Source of the DNA: Magnolia sinica
Lineage: Eukaryota > Streptophyta > Magnoliopsida > Magnoliales > Magnoliaceae
Length of the DNA: 64,000 nucleotides
NCBI RefSeq assembly: GCF_029962835.1
Contig: NC_080588.1
Span: 46,979,001-47,043,000, forward strand
Direction of reading: 5' to 3'
Part shown: positions 47,935 through 58,478 of the stretch, in pieces
How the letters are laid out: each line of letters opens with the position of its first letter
Numbering within the stretch: position 1 is the stretch's first letter
Position numbers and translations under genes: made by a program
Notes under the pieces: generated by a model
Told to the model about the DNA's origin: nothing
The model's database searches: none
What the model saw: only the letters and a program-made list of their open reading frames with translations

Positions 47935-48260
47935 AGAAAACAGACAGATAACGGCTCTATCGATGTTATCGAAAGGTCTTCAATGCAATCGAGGTAGTCT
48001 TCAATGACATCAAAGGGTACCTCGATGCCATCGAGAAAATCAGATAAAATGATATATTTCTTGCTGGACATATCCGAGTTACCTGTTCAATGTCATCGAA
48101 TGGTCTTCGATGCCATTGAAGTGAAGCTTCGATGCCATTGAAGGAGACCTCGATGCCATCAAGAAAATCATATTAAATAATCAATTCTTGCTGGACATAT
48201 CTGACTTCTTATTCGATGTCATCGAAAACCCCTCGAGGTCTGCTTGATGGGATCAAGCAC
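47935..48260. repeat. CGATGCCATCGA-rich segment (probable LTR remnant)
   Basis: The near-palindrome TCGATGCCATCGAG and variants (ATGTTATCGAAAGG, ATGTCATCGAATGG, ATGCCATTGAAGG) recur about every 20-45 bp. TCTTGCTGGACATATC(C/T)GA occurs twice (48059 and 48184 area). It is comparable to 28465-28625. Confidence 0.5.
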
Positions 48261-48913
48261 CACTTGAAAACTGTTGTTTTGAGCATATGTTTTCACAACA
48301 GCTTTGCACCTCTTCTAATCTTACTTATCATGTTCCAATTAGGTTGTTAAGGATAAAGGATGATCAACAAGGTTTACCTCTTAAGCCAAGATCATTTAGA
48401 GGTTCAAGGGTTATTTTGGGTCAAAGGTTAGAGCCACCACAGCACCTCATTTACTTATTCTTTACTCCTTAATGTTCTCTACTCTTGTGTCTTCAGTCTT
48501 CAACTTCCAAAGGCTCAACCGACTACATGACAAAAGGACTCACGTGATTGACAAACAGGATGCACAAATCAGTACACTAACACTATGTATCTTTTCTTTT
48601 ATTTTTTCTTCCAAACCATCTTAGAACTAAGTGAATAACTTTATTTAATTTCACTTCCCTTTCAAAAACATCTAGTAGCTCAAGTGACGAGGAGGTTTGG
48701 TTGGGAGAAAGAGGTCTAGGGATTAAGGGCCCTCATTAGCAAAAATGTTTTTTTTATCAAAACTCATCACAGTCTCTAAATAAGGAAGAAAATACAGATT
48801 CTCTCCCAAATTAGTTAAAGCTAGCACATTATTACAAAGAGATGAGGGGGAATTGGTGTGAGAAGGTTCTATATAAAGGGCCTCACGTCTCCACGCATGG
48901 GGACCCTAAGACG

Positions 48914-48915
<2 letters not shown>

Positions 48916-48956
<41 letters not shown>
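48916..48956. repeat. (GA)n microsatellite
   Basis: About 20 GA dinucleotides. Confidence 0.97.
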
Positions 48957-48959
<3 letters not shown>

Positions 48960-49555
48960 GCATGGGAAGGATCCACTCCATCCATTGTGTGGGGCCCAAT
49001 CTCCTCGGCTTATTTCAACCCTTAATCAAACTCCAAGTAAGCCCAAGCGTCTTTTTCTTTCGATTTTGTAGAAATAACTTCATAATTCTTGTTTCTTCTT
49101 TTCACTATGATTGATCTACGGGCTGACGTAAGAAAACTCATGCTTAGGATTTCCTAAAGCATGATCCACACCATTAAAAGTGTTTAGATGATGATCTTGG
49201 CCCGAGAAAACCACTCATGGGAAAAAGGGATCTCATTGTATTGTTTTCACTCAAAATCACACCCTTGGATTGGTGGACCGCATGAGGGCTGAAGTGGGAG
49301 CCCATCATTTTTGCTAAATAGGCCAGGGACCACAGTCCTAGAGTGAACCGTGAGTGGCGTGTAGGTGTCCACATGGTCCCACTTTGGGAACAGTTTTTGG
49401 ACCAGTTCGGGACAGAATTGGGTCCCGGCTTTGTGGGCGTCAAAAGGCCTTGTCACCATGGCATTTGAGGAGTGCGGGGCCCACTAAGGACCCCTTGTAT
49501 CCACCAAAATCAGCGGCCTATTTCTTCTTATTTAAAAATTCTGATTTATGGCTAT

Positions 49556-49558
<3 letters not shown>

Positions 49559-49652
<94 letters not shown>

Positions 49653-49655
49653 CAA
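49559..49655. repeat. (CT)n(CA)n compound microsatellite
   Basis: About 31 CT repeats run directly into about 16 CA repeats with one CG interruption. Confidence 0.97.
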
Positions 49656-50569
49656 AATTGCCATCTTTGAGAAAAATCAGGTTTAAGGGCAATTTTGGGA
49701 CTAAAGTGGGACCCACTTGCATAATGAAGATCTCACCATCATGATCAAAAGATAAAGATCAGCAGCCAGGCCATAAAAGTATGATTTTGATCATGAGGGT
49801 GGAAATCTATCCAACATCACCTATGCATATATCATTGGTTTTGGCCCAAGTGCCATAAAAGTGATTTTTGGGCCTAATTAAAAGAATTGTTGGATGACCT
49901 AAATTGGACCCATTAATAGTTCTAAAAAGCACATGGATTTAAGATTTTGGGCCAAATCTATATATTATTATCATTTTGGGCCTATTGGAAAACTAGCCCA
50001 TTGAATAGGTAAGTTAGGGGTTTATCTTTCCCAATATAATTGTCATGATTGTGGGACACTAGAGTGGGCCCCAATGTATGGAACACATCTGGCAATAAGT
50101 AAATTAGTATGCATCAGCAAATGAAAACCATGCCAATGCTTAATGGGCCTAAGTCAAGCCCACTTCCTATAAAAGTTGTTTTGGGCCACTTTGGGCTTAT
50201 CCATGGAAATGGGCCTAATAGACCCTATGGGCGAAGCAGGACCCACTAATATTCCAATAATCACGGCCATGAATTTTTGGTATGCTTATATGAACGGTTT
50301 AGGAAAATCATTTATTTTACCATACTTGGACCATTTAGTGTAAATTGTCACTTTAAGGGCCTAGAATTGTAATATTGGGCTTTTAGTGAACTTATGGGGA
50401 ATTGGCAAAGTGGGGTTTGGACGATGTGAGAGACTCATTTGAAGATCCACAAGAGAATAGTACGGTTAAATCAAGCCCATTGTGATTTTAGGTTATTTTG
50501 AGAGAAAAACCCACTAATGGCCCAATGCATCAACCTAGGACCAAGTGTGTAACTTATAGCTATTCTATT

Positions 50570-50659
50570 GAGATGGACCACTAATGTTAAGATAGTGTGA
50601 TAGACTTGACCATAGAGATGGACCACTAATGTTAAGATAGCGTGATAGACTTGACCCTC
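50570..50659. repeat. 45-bp tandem duplication
   Basis: GAGATGGACCACTAATGTTA...ATAGACTTGACC is present at 50570 and 50615 with one substitution in the shared part. Confidence 0.92.
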
Positions 50660-50737
50660 ATAGGTTATTTTGGACCCCAATTGTCAATAACTTGACTTAC
50701 ATGAACTTAAGGTAGGCGGAGTCTATATCAAGGTGTT

Positions 50738-50915
50738 CTAAAACGGTAACGGTGGCCGTAACGGCCACCACCATTACTGTTATGATACAGGCTGTAACGG
50801 CCGTTACAGCCCCCGTATTGGCCATTACGGCCGTTTTTTATTTTTTGAAAAATGCTGTTACTGGACCGTTACGGCCTGTTTTTCTGTAACAGCCGTTACA
50901 TAACCGATTTTGAAT
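50738..50915. repeat. GTAACGGCCGTTAC palindrome cluster (foldback element)
   Basis: GTAACGGTGGCCGTAACGGCC, GGCTGTAACGGCCGTTACAG, CCATTACGGCCG, GGACCGTTACGGCC and TAACAGCCGTTACATAACC repeat in both orientations over about 178 bp. It can fold into several overlapping hairpins. It is related to 35500-35745. Confidence 0.75.
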
Positions 50916-51149
50916 ACCTTGGTCTATATATATAGTAAAAATTAAATAAAAACACAATTTAATGTAAGACTACTTGTAAGGTCACACTAATGGTTAGTAC
51001 ACTTAAGTAAGTCTAGGTTAGGATTGAAGACTTTTGTGGTGAACACGAGAACATTTTTCCTTGTAAGGATAATTTAGGAAAGAAATCCCAATTAGGAAAG
51101 TCTATTTATGGTAAGTTTCCTGAATTAGCATGAGAGGTCAGGATCGAGC

Positions 51150-51592
51150 CAATAAGAATCCTAAGTCATCCAATAAGAAAACGAGGTTAAAAAGGAAACC
51201 AAACGGGAAGTGTATTCAAAGGACTTCGATGGACGTACATTGTATGTGTGTGGAAACATTTTGGTGAGTGGTTCCAAATCCAAGTCCTTATATTTTTCTG
51301 ATTTTGGTATATTTAGCAAGTTTCTATTTTTGTAAATTTTATTCATGTGACAGTAATTTTTTGAAAAGTTCTATTTATGGAAATTTCAATATTTGAAAAA
51401 ATATTTGTGAAATAATCTATTTTTGAAAAGTTCTAGAAAAGGGTTATTTTTAGAAAGTTTGCATTCATACATGTCTACACCACCAGAAACAGTGATTTAA
51501 CTAAGAGATGGTGAGAATTATTTCAGGAGTGTTTATGAGGCCATTTTATAAGTGACTTTCATGAGTGATGGTGAGGTTATATTCATGAGGGT
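51150..51592 (+). repeat. Gypsy-LTR-like segment A, forward
   Basis: AAAAAGGAAACCAAACGGGAAGTGTATTC...GGTTCCAAATCCAAG (51191-51285) matches the reverse complement of 52757-52860 at roughly 70 percent by eye. It continues with TTTTGAAAAGTTCTA-type units and GTGATGGTGAGGTTAT. It stops at 51592, where segment B begins. Confidence 0.5.
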
Positions 51593-52960
51593 CACGTCCC
51601 CAAATCCAAAACCATAGCTAAGGCTGACCCCAGCCTTAGGTTTAGGTCATGACTTGGGTTAAAGTAAAAATAAACATTCACTCCACAAAATTCACATCCA
51701 AACCATGCATACCGAGTAATAACTACTAAACTTTATTTAAATTATTCTATCATCAATCCAAATCATAATATCCTCAAGTGAAATAACAAAATATCAAAAT
51801 TCCAGTCTAAGATATTCTAAATTCAACATCAAGTGATCCATGCTATCAGTCACATCTAGCCAACTCCTGAGCATCGCAACCTATTCCTTAAGTCTACAGT
51901 TTTTCCATCAATAAATATCATGAGCAAATCGCCCAGTAAAAAGGTTCTGAATACAAGACAAAACAATAGTTTTGTAAATATAGAAAATCATAGTGAAATT
52001 GCTTAGAAAAATGAAGAATTATATACATGATTTATCAACTCTCAGGTACAGTTTATCAATTTACACCAGGACCAATTCTTTTCCAATTGGTCAAACCTTA
52101 CTCACAACTCACTGCACTCAGCATCGCTCATCTCTTAGCATCACTCAGCATAAATTGTCACTTGGTATCACTCGGCATAATTTATCACTTAGCATAAACA
52201 TCGCTCACATTCACTCATTCAAAATTGGATGGGCAGGTGCCTTCATCCTGGCCACACTGAATTCCATAAAAATTATTCATTCATAGGGATTCACCCCAAT
52301 GGACACACAGTCCTCAACATAATTCACTCATTCAAAGCATACCTCACAGTCACTCAAGTAAATCACTCATAAATGTTTCTCATAAGCTCACCATCACTCT
52401 TGGATCTCACTCTCAACAACCTCGCAGCCACTCAAATAATCCAAACCATCACTCATAAGCTTTCCTCTCTCTAGTGTTATAATGAATGAAATCAACATTC
52501 CAAATTTAACTCATTTTCAGAGAATTTTCCAAAAATATATAGAATAATCTTCCAATTATCACTTTCCCAAAATAGTATTTTGCAATAATTTCCAAAACAT
52601 TGAGACTTTCCAAAATTATATATAGCACAAGGACTTTACAAATAACATGTCACAAGAATTTTCCAAATAAAGAACCTTCCAAAAATAGCACAAGTCACAA
52701 TAATAGTGGAACTTTCCAAATATAATATCCTGCCAATTAAATTAGAAGAAATAGTAGCATCTTGGATTTAGAACCGCTTACCAACACATTTCCACATGTG
52801 CGTAAGGGACGCCCATCGGGGTCCTTCGCATACACCTCACACTTGGTTTCCTTTTTGAACTTCTTTTTCGAAACGGCTAGCTTAGTTTTCTTAATTGCTC
52901 GCTCTTTGTCCTTCATACTAATTCAAGAAATTTGTCATAAATAAACTTTCTTAATTGGAA
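51593..52960 (-). repeat. Gypsy-LTR-like segment B, reverse
   Basis: On the - strand it ends TTTGGATTTGGGGACGTGAC at 51593. This resembles the GAGTTTGGGGCGTGACA end of the LARD-like LTR at 9630, which is how I judge its orientation. It shares the AAAAAGGAAACCAA...GGTTCTAAATCCAAG block with segment A, inverted. GTGAGTGATxx-type words are frequent. The other end was not found. Confidence 0.45.
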
Positions 52961-55095
52961 ATTTATCATAAATATCACCGCATAGCTATCAATCTTGATT
53001 CACCCCTGGGGCCTTTAAACCTAGTACAGATTCGCCTAAGTGCATTAACGGTCCATGGGTGTGAACCTAAGGGTAATTTATTGTAATGGCATTTTTTTGT
53101 TTAATTTCACATATGGACTGTCCATGGCTTAGGTCCACCTAAGTTAAGTCCTAGGATTTTCCAAGTCTTCTACCAAGGTTCAAAGCTGTCTACCCAAGAT
53201 TCAATCCACTTAAGTCTCACTCTAGGGTTCTAGGTCAACTTCTTGGGTTGGTGGTGAACCTCGATTCAAAGTCCCACCTACAAAATGATTTGGTTCAACT
53301 AGGTCCTATTGCATAAAATAACAAATAGGATCACCAAAATACTTCCTACGTTCAGTCATTCACCCAAAAACCCAAATGTTGCACACGACTCAAAAGTGAT
53401 GTCTTGCATCCAATTATCCCAATATTATAAGTATCCATTTAATTTGTATAACGAGTCACACTAGGGAACACGGGTCATGAGCCTTCCACAGATAGCTGGG
53501 AGAAGGGGACAATGACGACGATGATGATATGATGACAAGAGCAATTATGATATAAATCAGCCAAAGAGATGTAAAATAATATGAAAACTTGCAGCATATA
53601 CATGAAAGGACAATTTACATTGTAAGCTGATAAATAACAGCATATACAATTAATAGCTAAATAAGAAAAGTCAGGAATGAAAGTGGTAAAGGACCTCATT
53701 AAAGGATGTGATAGGGTCATAATATTTTCCATAAAGGGGGTGTTCAATAGTTAAACGGACCAGCCTCTGCACTGCCACAATAAGAAACCAATAACGATCA
53801 GTATAGATTCAAGAAAACTTAACTCTATTCACATCTGCAAAAGTTTGCATCCAATGGAACAGCAGTTTGCACGTATGATATAGGAGAATATGAAACAGGA
53901 CAAATTTATGATATAGGAGACCATGGAACGGGACAAATTTTAAAGATGCAATCCATAACAATTATCAAAGAAAACATATGAAGATCACAGGTGTATGAGC
54001 ATAAATCAGGGGAAAAAAACCATACACAGCCAGTTGGATGATAACATGATCGACTTATCATCCAACTAGCGCATAAATGTTGACCTGTCAAGTGGATATG
54101 AGAGACTAACGCATAAATGTTTACCTGTCACAAGTGTACAGCATCCAACATGTAAGAGGCTGGGGCCGCCATGAAGAATTCCAATCAATCCAAACATCAT
54201 GTTAGCTAGACCATAGAAAAATAATGAACAGCCACCTAACTGCTCTAAAGTACAAGTGTGGATAGTGGATCCAGTGATCTGTCAAGACTTTTATGCTAGG
54301 TGTGTTCATGGTGGGCCAGCTTGTAGAATGGGTTGGATGTCATACAAACATGGCAAGCACACATACATGCACAACTTGTTGGCGTGTTGGATGCCGTACA
54401 CACAATAAACATGGGCATTTATCCACTAGTTGAGAGATGGTTACAACATTCTCATTTGTCCAGCTACACCATATAAATTCCCCCTTCATTAAATGTGTCT
54501 TTTGCGTGAGAGAGAGACCTCTAATTGAAGCCCCTGATGAGAAGGTTTTGATGTATTTCTTGGAGGGGATGGGACGAGATAGGGTTTACTTAAACCCATT
54601 TTTGTAATAGGATTTATTTGTAATTGCTGTTTTTTTTTTTCCCAGTTCTAATTGGATCAATTTTGTTCATGTTTTAATCGGATGCTTCAAAAAGGCTTGT
54701 TTGCTGATATTTTGAAAGATACAACATTTTATGCAGAAAGGAGTTTTAGTGAATATTTTTTTAAATAAACATCATATAAAATGGCATATTGCTACAATGG
54801 TCCTGGGTTTATTGTGTTTTTGTTGGGATTAGTGATTATCATAAAGATTACCAACATCTTCATCCACAACTGAATGAGTGTTTATCTCACATCAAATTGA
54901 TGAGACCCAGTTTCTTTATGCCAAATGGTAACTTTACTCGTCCATTTCACTTGCAGCTACAAGTTCAGTTACCTTGTTATTCTTCAATCTCTAAATCCAT
55001 TATTTATCCTTCCTCCACCCCCAAGGAGAAAATCTCCTTCTACTTTCTCTGTGATTGGTGGAGATTTGAGGACGTGACACTCATGAATATAAACA
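52961..55095. other. Intergenic with small tandem duplications
   Basis: A 33-bp duplication, ATGATATAGGAGA..GGACAAATTT (53875 and 53908), and a 40-bp repeat of GCATAAATGT..ACCTGTCA (54071 and 54111). ORF 54789-55142 has no domain I recognise, and its 3' end runs into the inverted repeat. No gene called. Confidence 0.45.
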
Positions 55096-55360
55096 AGTCT
55101 GAATGGCTGGATCAGGATCAGGAGTACCCGGCGTTCAGGTAGAGACGAGAGAGTTTTGGGGGATTTAGGGTTCAGCTTGTTCGGGTGCGGTCCGGTCCAA
55201 ATTGACATTGACCCGAAACCGATTTGATTAACAGTCGGAACTGCCTGATCCTGCTCGAACCTAACCAATCCAGGTCATCAGTTCGGTTCGAATCGGGTTG
55301 GATCTGGTCGGATCGGGTCAGATCCACCAGATCAGGTCCAACATGCCCAGCTCTAGGAGT
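55096..55360 (-). repeat. Inverted-repeat arm (partial copy of the 55990-57039 element)
   Basis: Read on the - strand from 55360, CTAGAGCTGGGCATGTTGGA, the GGATCTGACCCGATCC block, CCTAAATCCCCCAAAAC and CAGACTTGTTTAT follow the same order as 55986-56335. By eye it matches through most of about 265 bp. It ends near 55096 and lacks the right half of the element. Confidence 0.75.
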
Positions 55361-55555
55361 AAGATTGACCAGATTTGAGCGACAACAACCATCATCTTCT
55401 CCAAGCCGTCCTCTTAAGATATTATCATCATCGACCCAAGAATCCTCACTCTCTCCCTTCCTCACCTACTGTCTGATCTTGCTCCCCATCTTCACTTCAT
55501 TCATCCCATGGGGCGCGGATTAGGTGAGTCCAAGGTAACAGCTTAGTGGGTGAGT

Positions 55556-55871
55556 CCCTGACCATGGGGCCCACCTTGATGTATCTATTGTATATCCACT
55601 CTGTCCATTAATTTTTCCTACTCATTTTAGGGCATGGTCCCAAAAATGAAGCAAATCCAATCTCGAGTGGACCACACCACAAGAAACAGTGATGATTGAC
55701 TATTAAAAACTTATTGTGGGCCACAAAAGTCTTGGATCGAGCTGATATTTGTGTTTCTCTTCATCTAGGTCTTTGTGACCTTATCAACTGGTTGGATGGA
55801 AAAGAAACATTACGGTGGGCCCTAGGAATTTTATGGTGGACGTTCAATGACCAGTGTTTCTTGTAGTGAGG
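55556..55871. mobile_element. Foldback MITE, right arm truncated
   Basis: The left arm CATGGGGCCCACCTTGATGTA, CTCTGTCCATTAA, CTCATTTTAGGGC, GAGTGGACCACACCAC and GAAACAGTGATG is followed by the loop. Only the start of the right arm (CAGTGTTTCTTGTAGTG) remains before unrelated sequence. Confidence 0.75.
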
Positions 55872-55989
55872 GATCCACCTTTGGCCAATCTCCTCCAACC
55901 ACAAGACTTTTGCATCACCATGTTGGAATTCAATCTTTGCTAACTCAGCTCCACGTTTCTGATCTCATCTCATCCCTCCTCTACCTCTC

Positions 55990-56146
55990 AGTAGAGCTGG
56001 GCATATTGGACCTAATCCAGTGGATCCGACCCAATTCGACTAGATTTGACCCGATTCGAACCGAACTGACGACTTGGATCGGTCAGGTTCGAGCGGACTG
56101 GATGTATTAATAACTAATAATTTACTATTTTACCCCTCATCTATAT

Positions 56147-56187
<41 letters not shown>

Positions 56188-57039
56188 TACCCTTTTTTAA
56201 GTTTTTACCCTACCCGTACCTCTATACCCGCACAGCCACACTCGAACGCGCCGAACCCTAAATCCCCCAAAACCCTCTCGTCTCTACCCGAACGTTGACC
56301 ACTCCCGATCCTGATCCGACCATTCAGACTCGTTTATTAGGTAGAAGGACCCACTCGGCCACTCAAACTCGTTTATTAATTTTTATTATTATTATTTTAG
56401 GAGAGTGGCTCGACGGCCAGCCATGGCCGCTGCCCAATCGAGCTTTGGGTTATAAGAAATCAACTACACCGTCCATCATTTCAAACAGCTCGGGTAGTTG
56501 GGTTTGTGAATCTAAAAATCGGGCCGATCTGATACTTAGGTGGACCACACCACAGGGAACAATAGGGATAGGGATGCTTGTGATTGTCTAATACTTGTTC
56601 TTTCTGTAATCAATTTGATAGTTGTTCTTTCTGTAATCAGGGTACTACAGAACATTTCGGATAGTGTTGTAGCTATCTATATATACCACTTGATAAGTAG
56701 ACAGTGCTGATTGTTTCTAGTATTAGAACCTAATTGCAAGGTTTCAATTTTAGATGTACTTAACAGCTCTTCATTATTATCTTTTTCAATGATAATCTTA
56801 AAATTTTCAAAAAAAAAAAAAAAAAAATGGACCAATCCGAACCTTGCCCAATCCAATCCGACTAGGTTTTCCTGACCGAGTCGAACTCGGATCGGTTCAG
56901 GCCAGTAGTGGTTAGGATCGGTTCGAGTCAGATGACCCGGACTCAGTCCCGGATCGGATTGAGTTCAGGTAAGGCCATGTAGATTTCGGACCGATTCGAG
57001 TTGGACCCAATCCGATCCGACTCGGACCGATGCCCAGCT
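55990..57039. mobile_element. Non-autonomous DNA element with AGCTGGGCAT ends and 9-bp flanking repeats
   Basis: The left end is AGTAGAGCTGGGCATATTGG. The right end, GGACCGATGCCCAGCT, is its near inverse. CTACCTCTC flanks both sides (55981-55989 and 57040-57048). The interior has GGATCGGGTC-type words next to both ends, a (TA)n tract, a poly(A) run (56809-56827) and a piece of foldback repeat (about 56490-56580). A 9-bp duplication would suit a Mutator-like element, but the left end has a few extra bases, so the class is uncertain. ORF 56295-56591 has no domain. Confidence 0.65.
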
Positions 57040-57048
57040 CTACCTCTC

Positions 57049-57698
57049 GGCCACCTCTTCACCCCTATGTCTTCTCCTCTTGCCCAACTTGCACCTATTC
57101 CCATCTCAAATTCTCCTTTTCACTCCAAATCTAATTTTGAATTGAATTTACTCCACCCACAGATCAACAACATCCAAGATTTCCTTCTCTATACTAACGC
57201 ACTCGAACACTACCAAACTCAAGCAGACTTAGGCCTCATACTATCCCCAAACATGCACCGGCTTCTTCACAGCCACAGATATCCGAGCATCAAGAGGGAT
57301 ACAATATATTGTTAAATGGAGTTCAATGCTTCTTTTTTCTTTGCTAAGATACATGAGACCTACCCAAAATAGTTGGGGAAAAGCTAGGACCACGTTAGGA
57401 AACTCTCATACAAAAACCTATATACTAATATTTCTAGGAAAGACTAGAATTAGTACACCATTATATATGCCAATACTACACTACTGCCTTCACATAACAA
57501 GAGATATTTATTTAACACGACAAAACTAGTATTTTAAAGTGAAATAACTTGTATAGAATTTGAAGTTATCCAAATCACAGTGTAAACCTTCTTAATTTCT
57601 AATAGAAACCAAATAGTGCAAGCACGGATCCCGTACACTAATAAGTGAACCAAAGAAAGAATAAATTACAAGGTACAAATCCCATTTAGATTACTCAA
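57049..57698. other. Intergenic; sequence rejoined across the 9-bp-flanked element
   Basis: Reading from about 55880-55980 directly into 57049 gives a continuous T/C-rich stretch (CTCATCCCTCCTCTACCTCTCGG), consistent with the element having inserted there. The continuation (57059-57315) holds an ORF ending HRLLHSHRYPSIKRDTIYC that I cannot assign. Confidence 0.4.
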
Positions 57699-57881
57699 CT
57701 ATAAATCTTTCTCTTTTGTGAAAGTTGTTAGAAAAGCAATCAGGATATCAATAGATCTCTTTGCAGGATCACTTAAACTAGAACCAAACCGCTTATCATG
57801 GAAATCCAAAAATTCCTTCCAGCCTCCTTTAGCACCCTTCGTTCCTTGTTTTTGGACCAACTTTACAATCTTGACAAGAGT
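57699..57881 (-). pseudogene. Small-RNA-degrading nuclease (SDN-like) N-terminal exon fragment
   Basis: SDN proteins are plant 3'-5' exonucleases that degrade microRNAs. On the - strand, a splice acceptor (TTGGTTAG, boundary at 57881/57882) is followed in frame by TLVKIVKLVQKQGTKGAKGG, then WKEFLDFHDKRFGSSLSDPA, then RSIDILIAFLTTFTKEKDL, and a TAG at 57699-57701. As I recall the family, this matches the conserved segment upstream of the exonuclease domain. The exonuclease DEDD motifs and the rest of the gene are not in the window. The stop comes where SDN proteins continue, so it is a fragment. Confidence 0.6.
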
Positions 57882-58478
57882 CTAACCAAATTAAAGAGTT
57901 AATTTTATGCAATGAAAAATGTCAAGATCATGTTATAAGCATTTGGGACTTCTGAATCATCATACTAGCAACCAAGCTGCCATTTAAAGAAGAAGAAGCA
58001 ACCAAGCTTGTATGTTAGTAAAGCACATAACAAAAGACACTATTAGAAACAAAATAAGAGAAGACTCAGGACCACAAGCCCTCCCTCAAAAGGTAGCCAT
58101 GGAACAACACATGTTAAACCCAGTCTTTTGACCAATTGAACCTAATAAAGGAGGGATCCCTCAATGTACCACATAATTAGCTACGGATAAAAACCGTAGC
58201 TATAAAGCTATAGCTACGGTCAGTATTTGTAGCTAACAGTAGTGTTGTATTCGTAGCAATATGCCGAATTTAATAACAGCTACGGTTGTCAGAGTACCAG
58301 CTACAGTCAATATCCGTAGCTATTTCCTACATTTAAACAAACGTATAATCATTCATTCATTTAATTACCACCTGCATAATCATTCATTCATTCAATTACA
58401 ATCATTCATTCAATAATGAATCAATTACAATCCTTCATTCAATCAATTACAATAATGCTGAAAATATAAAGAAGGTCA
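57882..58478. other. Intergenic with AGCTACGG repeats and TTCATTCAAT repeats
   Basis: Short CATTCATTCA/CAATTACAATC units (58340-58450) lie next to the AGCTACGG cluster. No gene. Confidence 0.5.
58179..58330. repeat. AGCTACGG/CCGTAGCT inverted-word cluster (possible transposon subterminal region)
   Basis: AGCTACGG or its inverse appears at 58179, 58193, 58212, 58280 and 58312, with AGCTACGGATAAAAACCGTAGCT forming a hairpin. Repeated short words of this sort are typical of CACTA subterminal regions. The sequence just before (CCACATAATTAGCTACGG) could be a decayed CACTA end, but this is weak. Confidence 0.45.

Larger units (their letters stand above)
48261..50737. other. Intergenic with microsatellites and a 45-bp tandem duplication
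   Basis: A TATA-like CTATATAAAGG (about 48870) sits about 45 bp before a (GA)n tract, and ACGTCTCCACG/CGTGGAG inverted words flank it. That is reminiscent of an LTR promoter but not proven. ORFs here follow the microsatellites. Confidence 0.4.

Noticed and set aside
54789-55142. 117-codon + strand ORF starting MLQWSWVYCVFVGIS
   Set aside because: The 3' half enters the inverted repeat and no domain is visible.
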